NCBI GenBank assembly: GCA_012512865.1 | Contig: JAAZDH010000328.1 | Location: 1-5,458 of the forward strand | Source: Clostridiaceae bacterium | Lineage (GTDB): Bacteria > Bacillota > Clostridia > Acetivibrionales > DUMC01 | Direction of reading: 5' to 3' | Length of the DNA: 5,458 bases | Part shown: in pieces, positions 1 to 4,432 of the stretch | How the letters are laid out: the number at the start of each line of letters is the position of its first letter | Position numbering within the stretch: the first letter of the stretch is position 1 | The notes under the pieces: model-generated | What the model saw: the letters and a program-made list of their open reading frames with translations, nothing else | Database searches by the model: none | What the model was told of the DNA's origin: nothing | Position numbers and translations under genes: made by a program

Positions 1-181
1 ATATATTATCAGGCTCAATTCCATATTTTTTACTCTGCTTGAATGCCAGGAAAACTGCCAGGAGAAATGCAAAAGAAATAAGGATTCAGTACCAGTTAAT
101 AGGAATTCCAAGCACAATAAAAGCTACCCTGTTAACAGTAATTTTAAAATTCCACAATCCCGGAAATTCTATTACACTCAT
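1..181 (-). pseudogene. lgt: Prolipoprotein diacylglyceryl transferase, N-terminal part with in-frame TGA (partial)
   Basis: Reading the minus strand from the ATG at 181-179 gives MSVIEFPGLWNFKITVNRVAF..., which I recognise as the start of Lgt. Lgt is the membrane enzyme that moves diacylglyceryl from phosphatidylglycerol to the lipobox cysteine of prolipoproteins. After residue 31 the codon at 86-88 is TGA, exactly where the family has the glycine of WYG (here WY*ILISF). The same frame then continues without a stop to the window edge: a hydrophobic segment (ILISFAFLLAVFLAF) followed by KQSKKYGIEPDNI, also typical of Lgt. The frame is unbroken on both sides, so this is a single substitution (GGA to TGA would explain it) and not a frameshift. 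The start is supported by a perfect Shine-Dalgarno site 6 bases upstream. The rest of the gene lies outside the window. It may be a true nonsense mutation, a sequencing error, or a read-through codon; the sequence alone cannot decide. The Lgt identity is fairly sure. Confidence 0.82.
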
Positions 182-212
182 AATTTACCTCCTTTACCAA
201 GCCTTCTGCCAT
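144..212 (-). CDS. Possible 22-residue leader peptide overlapping the lgt start
   Basis: On the minus strand an ATG at 212-210 is preceded by AGGAG with a 6-base spacer. It opens a frame of 22 codons (MAEGLVKEVNYECNRISGIVEF) that ends in TAA at 146-144, inside the lgt coding region and in another frame. Its codons contain the lgt ribosome binding site, so ribosomes translating it would cross that site. This could couple or modulate lgt translation. The peptide itself is not one I recognise, and a frame this short can occur by chance. The only real support is the well-spaced ribosome binding site. Confidence 0.25.
   Translation of the reverse strand: MAEGLVKEVNYECNRISGIVEF
188..195 (-). promoter_or_regulatory. 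Ribosome binding site of lgt
   Basis: The minus strand reads AAAGGAGG followed by a 6-base spacer and the ATG at 181. This is a full match to the anti-Shine-Dalgarno sequence and fixes the lgt start. It shows that the translation signals of the gene are intact despite the in-frame TGA downstream. Confidence 0.85.
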
Positions 213-250
213 AGTTTTCTCCTATCATCCCATTAACTACAGAATATTTT

Positions 251-279
251 ATCATAAATATCCCGTTAATAAAATACAA
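251..279 (-). promoter_or_regulatory. Candidate sigma-A promoter for lgt
   Basis: The minus strand has TTGTAT (279-274), a 17-base spacer and TATGAT (256-251), followed by an AT-rich stretch. Transcription would start near 244, giving a leader of about 60 bases before the lgt ATG that contains the possible leader peptide. The hexamers match the vegetative consensus well and the spacing is ideal. The surrounding DNA is AT-rich, which raises the chance of fortuitous matches. Confidence 0.5.
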
Positions 280-300
280 TCCATCTTAATTCCCCAACCC

Positions 301-427
301 TTATCCATCCCACAACCTTAACACCTTTTTCCTAAAACCCGAATTCCACCCACCTTACACCTAACCACCTGGTGAGACAACTTCCTAAGGCTAATATTGG
401 TCACCTTAATTCGTCGCATGAAATCCC
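301..427 (+). repeat. Long degenerate direct repeat, copy 1
   Basis: This is the first of three related segments between lgt and ribF. Shared blocks, in order, are CTTAACACCTTTTTCCTA (317-334), a CACCTTA block, CACCTGGTGAGAC with its CACC/GGTG palindrome (366-374), ACTTCCT..GGCTAATATTGG (380-400), and TTAATTCG.CGCATG near the end. Compared with copies 2 and 3 it lacks about 40 bases between the GGCTAATATTGG block and the CGCATG block, so it looks internally deleted. No coding potential is seen. The boundaries are approximate. Confidence 0.7.
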
Positions 428-455
428 AATCTACCACCCGAAAACATCTCGAAAA

Positions 456-605
456 CTTAATACCTTTTTCCTAAACCCCAAACTCCATCTACCTTACTCC
501 TAACCACCTGGTGAGACGACTTCCTTAGGCTAATATTGGAGCGAGGCGTACGTATTGTTATGTTTAATGCCAGAAAATATCCGTAATTCGCCGCATGGGT
601 ATCCC
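456..605 (+). repeat. Long degenerate direct repeat, copy 2
   Basis: It repeats the blocks of copy 1: CTTAATACCTTTTTCCTA (456-473), CACCTGGTGAGACGACTTCC (505-524), and GGCTAATATTGG ending at 539. It also contains the middle block that copy 1 lacks (GAGCGAGGCGTACG.ATTGTTATG, then AGAAAATATCCGTAATTCGC and CGCATGG). The offset from copy 1 is 139 bases. Together with copy 3 it shows that the full unit is roughly 150-170 bp. No gene is visible in it. Confidence 0.7.
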
Positions 606-618
606 AACCCATCACCCT

Positions 619-788
619 TATCCATACACGACCTTAACACCTTTTTCCTAGATCCCAAATTCCATCTACCTTAATCTTACTTCCTGATTCTACTTCTTGG
701 CGAAAGTACTTCTGACGGCTAATATTTGAGCGAGACTTACGCATTGTTATGCTTTAGGCCAGAAAAAATCCGTAATTTGCCGCATGGA
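619..788 (+). repeat. Long degenerate direct repeat, copy 3
   Basis: It begins with TTATCCAT and CTTAACACCTTTTTCCTA (633-650), continues through a diverged stretch where the CACCTGGTGAGAC block is replaced, and then has GGCGAAAGTACTTC, GGCTAATATTTG (to 728), GCATTGTTATG, AGAAAAAATCCGTAATTTGC and CGCATGG. The offset from copy 2 is 177 bases. Its second half is also the left arm of the inverted-repeat element at 699-908, so the direct-repeat family and the palindromic element share sequence. Confidence 0.65.
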
Positions 789-908
789 GGCGGCGAGCCG
801 TCACCCGAGCCATGGATGGCGAGTGTGACGGGTAGGATTTTTTCGCCAGCCTAAAACATTACAATGCGTTGTCACAGCGACCATATTAGCCGAGGAAGTA
901 CTTTCGCC
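699..908. mobile_element. MITE-like element with ~73-bp imperfect terminal inverted repeats
   Basis: The left arm (699-771) and the reverse complement of the right arm (835-908) both run GGCGAAAGTACTTC..., then CGGCTAATAT, GCATTGT.ATG, TTTAGGC and finally AAAAAATCC, with scattered mismatches and small indels. The 63-base centre carries further hairpins. There is no open reading frame for a transposase, so if it is mobile it would be a non-autonomous element. The flanks TTCTT (left) and TTCTC (right) could be a worn 4-base target duplication, but this is weak. A full-length transcript from either strand could fold into one long hairpin. The inverted structure is read directly; mobility is inferred. 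Confidence 0.65.
779..831. terminator. Central hairpins of the inverted-repeat element, possible transcription terminator for ribF
   Basis: Two short perfect stems lie in the element centre: GCCGC/GCGGC with a 6-base loop (779-794), and CCGTCAC (798-804) with GTGACGG (825-831) around a 20-base loop. They are enclosed by AAAAAATCC (763-771) and GGATTTTTT (835-843). On the minus strand, which carries ribF, the 779-794 hairpin is followed about 10 bases later by a run of six T. That is not a textbook intrinsic terminator because the T run is set off from the stem. No better terminator is seen between ribF and lgt. Confidence 0.35.
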
Positions 909-978
909 TTCTCCGTATTAGCCAAAGAAGTCCATTCACCCCCCTCCATATTAGCCAGGAAGTCGTCTTACCCCCCTC
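881..978 (-). repeat. Three 32-33 bp tandem units abutting the ribF 3' end
   Basis: Reading the minus strand from 978, three adjacent units each end in a conserved block: ACTTCCTGGCTAATATGG (963-946), ACTTCTTTGGCTAATACGG (931-913) and ACTTCCTCGGCTAATATGG (899-881). The first half of each unit varies more: AGGGGGGTAAGACG, AGGGGGGTGAATGG and AGAAGGCGAAAGT. The unit spacing is 33 and 32 bases. The third unit is also the right end of the inverted-repeat element. The conserved block is the reverse-orientation counterpart of the ACTTCC..GGCTAATATTGG block in the plus-strand copies. The first unit overlaps the apparent ancestral stop of ribF (TAA at 970-968). Confidence 0.7.
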
Positions 979-1018
979 TTACAATGTCTATATCCTCCTT
1001 AATCCTTTTAACAAGTTC
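968..1018 (-). other. Apparent lost C-terminal tail of RibF beyond an in-frame TAG
   Basis: After the TAG at 1021-1019 the ribF frame continues as ELVKRIKEDIDIVRGG and stops at TAA (970-968). With the TAG counted as one residue, FKNR-x-ELVKRIKEDI matches the usual RibF ending, where a glutamate or glutamine would stand at x. The total of 304 residues is also the usual family length. This tail normally forms the last helix of the kinase domain. The final Gly-Gly codons lie at the edge of the tandem repeat units that follow. Confidence 0.7.
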
Positions 1019-1882
1019 CTACCTGTTCTTGAACCTCTTTTCGTCCCTTATCTTTTTCACAAAGAAAACCTCAACCTGCTTGTCATATATGTCTTCATCA
1101 AAATCCAAAATGAAAGTTTCAACATCAACCTTGGTGTTCCCAGGGTTTATCGTTGGATTCATGCCGACATTTGTTACGCTCTTGTACATGTTTCCATTTA
1201 CAAGGGTTCTTGTTATGTATACTCCACAGGCAGGCAAGAGTATGTGCCCTCCTGTGCTGATGTTTGCGGTAGGGAATCCAAGCTCGCTTCCTATGCCCTT
1301 TCCCCGTTTAACCGTACCTGTTACGGAATAGTGCCTTCCAAGAAAATAAAGGGCATTTTCCATGTCACCGCAAGATATGCATTCTCTTATCAAGGTACTG
1401 CTTACAATATTGTTGTTAACTTTAATCGGAGGTATTACTATGACCTTGAAACCATATTTCTGGCCCAGTTTCTTAAGCAAGCCCGCATTACCCCTGCCCT
1501 TATGCCCAAAAACATAGTCAAATCCAACCACAGCCAATTTAATGTCAAAATACCTTACCAGGATTTCTTTTATAAATTCTTCCGGCTGCAACCTTGAAAA
1601 AGTCTCATCAAATTCTTCATAAAACAAGTAGTCAAGTTCAAGATTGCTTAATAATTGTGTTTTCTTTTCCGTTGTAATAAGAATTGGAACGTCAGGTTTA
1701 TTCTTTAATATGTTGTTGGGATGCTCAGTGAATGTATAAATCATGGAATGTAAATTATTCAACTTGCTCTCGCTTATAAGAATGTTAACCAAGGTCATAT
1801 GGCCTATATGAAGTCCATCAAAATTTCCTAATCCGATCCCGAGGGGTTTTGCGAAATTTTTGCTTTTGTATACTACTTCCAT
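1019..1882 (-). CDS. ribF: Bifunctional riboflavin kinase / FAD synthetase
   Basis: RibF phosphorylates riboflavin to FMN and adenylylates FMN to FAD in the cytoplasm. The N-terminal FMN adenylyltransferase domain shows the nucleotide-binding motif GNFDGLHIGH (residues 19-28), VGFDYVFGHKGRG near 120, and SSTLIRE near 160. The C-terminal kinase domain shows VKRGKGIGSELGFPTANI, then GVYI, NVGMNPT and VETFILDFD. The ATG has AAAGGAG 7 bases upstream. The frame ends at TAG after KRFKNR, giving 287 residues. Directly beyond, the same frame encodes a typical RibF C-terminal helix before TAA, so the protein appears 17 residues short. It follows truB after about 145 bp of AT-rich DNA in which I see no convincing promoter or FMN riboswitch. 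Co-transcription with the operon is likely but not shown. The identity is secure. Confidence 0.95.
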   Translation of the reverse strand: MEVVYKSKNFAKPLGIGLGNFDGLHIGHMTLVNILISESKLNNLHSMIYTFTEHPNNILKNKPDVPILITTEKKTQLLSNLELDYLFYEEFDETFSRLQPEEFIKEILVRYFDIKLAVVGFDYVFGHKGRGNAGLLKKLGQKYGFKVIVIPPIKVNNNIVSSTLIRECISCGDMENALYFLGRHYSVTGTVKRGKGIGSELGFPTANISTGGHILLPACGVYITRTLVNGNMYKSVTNVGMNPTINPGNTKVDVETFILDFDEDIYDKQVEVFFVKKIRDEKRFKNR

Positions 1883-2026
1883 GAACCTTCTCCTTTACTG
1901 CTTTTTTTAGTTTTTCATATTTTCATATTTTATTGTGAATATTACAATGAATATCTCTTTTATATTTTATTTAAAGGATATTTTTTTAACAGGTATTTCT
2001 ATTATCCATGAATATTTTGTATCACA

Positions 2027-2929
2027 TCATGCTAAAATCTTTCCCGGTTTTAAATAAAACCTGCCTTGTTTTTTTACTATTTCGCCTATTCCTATAAATT
2101 CATTTGCCCTATCATATACCCTTACTTCCATACCTTCATAAAAATCCCTGTCTTTCACACTCCCGGCATTTACAGGTATAAAACCCCCGTTTTTAAAACG
2201 CCAGTCATCCGGGCAATTTAGATGATAGCTTTTAAAATCGCTGAATGCGGTATCAATATTTAAAAGTATCCTTGTCAATTGGCCGGCTTCACTTGTCTTC
2301 AAAATATCCTCCAGTGTAAAGGCGGATTCTATTCCAAACACGCCAATCCGCTTTCTAACAAGAAATGACATATGGGCACCGCAGCCCAGCTTATCTCCTA
2401 TATCTGAGCACAGGGTTCTTACATAAGTACCCTTGGAACAGGTCACATCAAAAAGTACCCTTGCATCTTCTATGTTTACAATACTTATTGAATGGATTAC
2501 TATTTTCCTGGGTCTTCTCTCGATAATCTCCCCTTTCCTTGCAAGCTCATAAAGTCTTTTGCCTCCCACCTTTACGGCAGAGTACATCGGAGGTGCCTGG
2601 TATATTTCCCCGGTAAAACTTTCCACGGCTTCAACTATTTTTTCCCTTGATAGGTTAACTTCTTTCCTTGCAATAATATTCCCCGAGGAATCCTGGGTAT
2701 CCGTGGAAATACCCAATGTAAGCTCAGCCCTGTATGTCTTTTTCATTCTTGTTATGTACTCTACAACCCTCGTAGCTTTACCTGTGCATACGAGCAAAAC
2801 ACCTGCAGCAGCAGGGTCAAGCGTACCCGCATGCCCTATTTTCTTTTCTCTCAGTATTTTCCTCAAGTATGCAACCACATCAAAGGATGTCATGCCTGGA
2901 GGCTTTAAAACGTTAATCAAACCATCCAT
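2027..2929 (-). CDS. truB: tRNA pseudouridine-55 synthase TruB
   Basis: TruB converts U55 in the T-loop of most tRNAs to pseudouridine and also acts as a tRNA folding chaperone. The N-terminus MDGLINVLKPPGMTS is a family signature. KKIGHAGTLDPAAAGVLLV holds the catalytic aspartate (D38), and APPMYSAVKVGGKRLYELAR and GTYVRTLCSDIG follow in order. The C-terminal ~70 residues match the PUA-like RNA-binding domain, ending in KPGKILA. The length of 300 residues is normal. The start is fixed by the conserved N-terminus and by in-frame TGA and TAA codons upstream. Unusually, there is no Shine-Dalgarno sequence: a GC-rich repeat copy ends one base before the ATG. The stop is TGA. Translation may rely on coupling from nrnA or on a weaker site. 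Confidence 0.97.
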   Translation of the reverse strand: MDGLINVLKPPGMTSFDVVAYLRKILREKKIGHAGTLDPAAAGVLLVCTGKATRVVEYITRMKKTYRAELTLGISTDTQDSSGNIIARKEVNLSREKIVEAVESFTGEIYQAPPMYSAVKVGGKRLYELARKGEIIERRPRKIVIHSISIVNIEDARVLFDVTCSKGTYVRTLCSDIGDKLGCGAHMSFLVRKRIGVFGIESAFTLEDILKTSEAGQLTRILLNIDTAFSDFKSYHLNCPDDWRFKNGGFIPVNAGSVKDRDFYEGMEVRVYDRANEFIGIGEIVKKQGRFYLKPGKILA

Positions 2930-2930
2930 A

Positions 2931-2977
2931 TGCGTCCGCAGCCTGACGCCGCCGCCGCAATGCGACGCTTATCACGC
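2931..2977 (-). repeat. GC-rich repeat copy A, directly upstream of the truB start
   Basis: This 47-base segment matches 3063-3103 (copy B) base for base except for two extra GCC triplets at 2951-2956. On the plus strand it contains GCGTCCGCAGCCTGACGCC, in which GCGTC and GACGC can pair, then GCAATGCGACGCTTATCACGC. It is much richer in GC than the genes on either side. It corresponds to one arm of the palindromic element at 2983-3111 and lies in the same orientation as that element's right arm, so it looks like a partial tandem copy. It occupies the place where the truB ribosome binding site would be expected. Confidence 0.85.
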
Positions 2978-2982
2978 AACTC

Positions 2983-3111
2983 ATTTAAAAGCGTCAGAAG
3001 CGAGCAGTGCAAGGAAGGCAAGGCGCAAAAAATGTAGCATATGCAAGATATGTGAGGATTTTTGCGTCCGCAGCCTGACGCCGCAATGCGACGCTTATCA
3101 CGCTTTTAAAT
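2983..3111. mobile_element. 129-bp palindromic MITE-like element between truB and nrnA
   Basis: The ends are inverted: the left end starts ATTTAAAAGCGTCAGAAGCG and the right end, reverse-complemented, starts ATTTAAAAGCGTGATAAGCG, matching at 18 of 20 positions. Further in, CGCAAAAAAT (3025-3034) faces ATTTTTGCG (3058-3066), and CATAT/ATATG surround the centre near 3040-3054, so nested stems run to the middle. There is no open reading frame of its own. The right end overlaps the 3' end of nrnA and supplies its last codons and stop. No clear target-site duplication is visible. It would be transcribed as part of the operon and could fold into an RNA hairpin that affects processing or stability; that role is inferred. 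Confidence 0.65.
3063..3103 (-). repeat. GC-rich repeat copy B, overlapping the nrnA stop
   Basis: These 41 bases are identical to copy A at 2931-2977 apart from the two GCC triplets missing here. The offset between the copies is 132 bases. It forms most of the right arm of the palindromic element. Its minus-strand GCGTGATAAGCGTC contains the nrnA stop TGA immediately followed by TAA. Confidence 0.85.
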
Positions 3112-4054
3112 CGGCTTCTATCCTCCTTTTTACATACTCCAACTCACCTTTTACAACACAGCCGGCGGCATTTTTGTGTCCACCGCCGCCATATTTTCCA
3201 GCAATTATTGAAACATCCGCATCCGAATTGGACCTTAGGCTGACCTTTACTTCGCCGTTTTTTTCCCTGAATAAAACAGCAATTTCCACTCCCTGCAAGT
3301 TTTTTCCCAGGTTTACGATGCCTTCGCATTCATCTTCGCTTGCCCCGGCCACCCGTATCGTCTTTTCAGTTATGGTAATAAAAGCAATGCGGCCTCCATC
3401 CAGGAGTTCCAACGAGTTTATCGCAGCCCCCATCAACTTAAGCTTTCCCAATGATATTGAATCAAATATTTTTGAAGATATCTCACTAATATTAACGCCT
3501 GCATTTACCAGGTCTGCAACTATTTCATGGGTCCTTGAAGTAGTATTTGCGTACCTGAATCCTCCCGTATCGGTTGCAATGGCAACATAAAGGCATGTTG
3601 ATATGTCTTTATCAAGTTTTACCCCCATCATTCCTATTAACCCGTATATTATTTCCCCCACGGCGGAAGAGCCGGGTAAAACATAATTTATTCCAGCAAA
3701 ATACGTGTTTGTGGGATGGTGGTCAATATTGACGGTAATCCTGGCATCCCTAAACATGGAAATTCTTTTCCCCAACCTTTCTAAGTCCCCGGTATCAACT
3801 GCAATAACAGTACCAGGCGAGACAACCTCGTTGGAATAAACCTTTATCAAGTCCCGTCCCGGGAGAAAACTGTACACCCTGGGTATTTCTTCTTCAAGAT
3901 ACAGTATCGCATTATTATTCAATCGTTTCAATGCCATGGCCAAGGCCAGGCTGGAGCACAATGCATCACCATCAGCCTGGACATGGGGAAGTATAATGCT
4001 ATTTTCCGATTTGCGCAAAACGTCTACTATACTACTTGCCGGAATTGTTTCCAT
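3098..4054 (-). CDS. nrnA: DHH/DHHA1 phosphoesterase, NrnA family (nanoRNase / pAp phosphatase)
   Basis: Proteins of this family degrade 2-5 nt RNAs, and many also dephosphorylate 3'-phosphoadenosine 5'-phosphate, using manganese. Metal-binding motifs are visible in order: LPHVQADGDAL (residues 22-32), VDTGD (86-90), and the DHH triad NIDHHPTN (110-116). The DHHA1 substrate-binding motif GGGGHKNAAGC lies near 289-299. The length of 318 residues is normal. It lies 10 bp after rbfA, its usual neighbour in Firmicutes. The chosen ATG has AGAAGG touching it and AGAGG 15 bases upstream, neither well placed, so translational coupling to rbfA is plausible. Residue 33 is cysteine where relatives usually have glycine. 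The last residues (DLKA) and the TGA stop are encoded by the inverted end of the repeat element, so the native C-terminus was probably replaced. Confidence 0.93.
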   Translation of the reverse strand: METIPASSIVDVLRKSENSIILPHVQADGDALCSSLALAMALKRLNNNAILYLEEEIPRVYSFLPGRDLIKVYSNEVVSPGTVIAVDTGDLERLGKRISMFRDARITVNIDHHPTNTYFAGINYVLPGSSAVGEIIYGLIGMMGVKLDKDISTCLYVAIATDTGGFRYANTTSRTHEIVADLVNAGVNISEISSKIFDSISLGKLKLMGAAINSLELLDGGRIAFITITEKTIRVAGASEDECEGIVNLGKNLQGVEIAVLFREKNGEVKVSLRSNSDADVSIIAGKYGGGGHKNAAGCVVKGELEYVKRRIEADLKA

Positions 4055-4064
4055 CCTTCTGCAC

Positions 4065-4412
4065 TTAATCCTCTTTTCTTATACTATTAATCAACTTGTT
4101 AATATAAATTCCCTGCTCAATGGAATTATCAAGTTCAAATACCAATTCCGGGGTGTACCTGAGCTTGATTCTCTGTCCTATTTCCCTCCTGATAAACCCT
4201 GAAGCATTTCTTAGACCTTCCATGGCATTCTTTTTATCCTCTTCATTTCCCAGCACGCTAATATATACTTTCGCGTATCTCAAATCCCGAGTGGTATTTA
4301 CGGATAATACGCTTACAAACCCCGGCAAACGTGGGTCTTTAAGCTCACTTTGTATGATATTGCTAACTTCCCTCTTTATTTCTTCTGAAATCCTGTTTAT
4401 CCTTTGTTTCAT
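4065..4412 (-). CDS. rbfA: 30S ribosome-binding factor RbfA
   Basis: RbfA is a small KH-fold protein that binds immature 30S subunits and helps 16S rRNA 5'-end maturation. The sequence MKQRINRISEEIKREVSNIIQSELKDPRLPGFVSV, the following DLRYAKVYISVLG, the segment RREIGQRIKLRYTPELVFELDNS and the final INKLINSIRK are all family-typical. I chose the ATG at 4412 (115 residues) because GGGAGTGA lies just upstream and the family pattern begins there. A GTG at 4433 would add seven residues and overlap the infB TAG by one base, but it has no ribosome binding site. The gene starts 20 bp after infB ends on the chosen start, and it is surely in the same transcript. Confidence 0.93.
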   Translation of the reverse strand: MKQRINRISEEIKREVSNIIQSELKDPRLPGFVSVLSVNTTRDLRYAKVYISVLGNEEDKKNAMEGLRNASGFIRREIGQRIKLRYTPELVFELDNSIEQGIYINKLINSIRKED

Positions 4413-4432
4413 ATGCAAATCACTCCCAAGCA

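Larger units (their letters stand above)
213..967. other. Repeat-rich intergenic region between ribF and lgt
   Basis: About 750 bases hold no convincing gene. The contents are the lgt promoter candidate near 251-279, three degenerate long direct repeats (301-788), the inverted-repeat element (699-908), and the minus-strand tandem units (881-978). In many Firmicutes ribF is followed by rpsO; neither rpsO nor a relic of it is seen here. Open frames across this stretch on the plus strand are made of repeat sequence and show no recognisable protein. Confidence 0.7.

Noticed and set aside
39..236. Plus-strand open frame of 65 codons at the left end
   Set aside because: It is the antisense shadow of the lgt N-terminus. 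The minus strand has a perfect ribosome binding site and family sequence.
881..978. Short CRISPR array
   Set aside because: The units are contiguous at 32-33 bases with only about 13 variable bases between conserved blocks, too short for spacers. Two of the variable parts resemble each other, and no cas gene is nearby.
86..1021. Alternative genetic code (TGA as glycine or TAG as sense codon)
   Set aside because: truB and nrnA end in TGA and infB ends in TAG at family-normal positions. Glycine is encoded by ordinary GGN codons throughout. Two codons are not enough to propose recoding.
864..1331. Plus-strand open frame of 155 codons over the ribF 3' end and the tandem units
   Set aside because: It is antisense to clear RibF motifs and has no recognisable protein features. 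Its start lies in repeat sequence.
1883..2026. FMN riboswitch or own promoter upstream of ribF
   Set aside because: The 144-base gap is AT-rich and far too poor in structure for the FMN aptamer. The best -35/-10 pair (TTGTAA, 17 bases, GAAAAT) is too weak to annotate.
3004..3062. tRNA-like or small RNA gene in the centre of the nrnA-truB element
   Set aside because: The stems are those of an inverted repeat. I see no cloverleaf arms, T-loop or promoter.
3144..3329. Minus-strand open frame of 61 codons inside nrnA
   Set aside because: It overlaps the conserved DHHA1 coding region in another frame and is rich in Lys/Arg/Cys/Trp without any family resemblance.
2559..3590. Plus-strand open frame of 343 codons spanning truB, the repeat element and nrnA
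   Set aside because: It is antisense to two well-supported genes and made of low-complexity Ser/Pro/Thr stretches that mirror their codons. The repeat element happens to be open in this frame, which explains the length.
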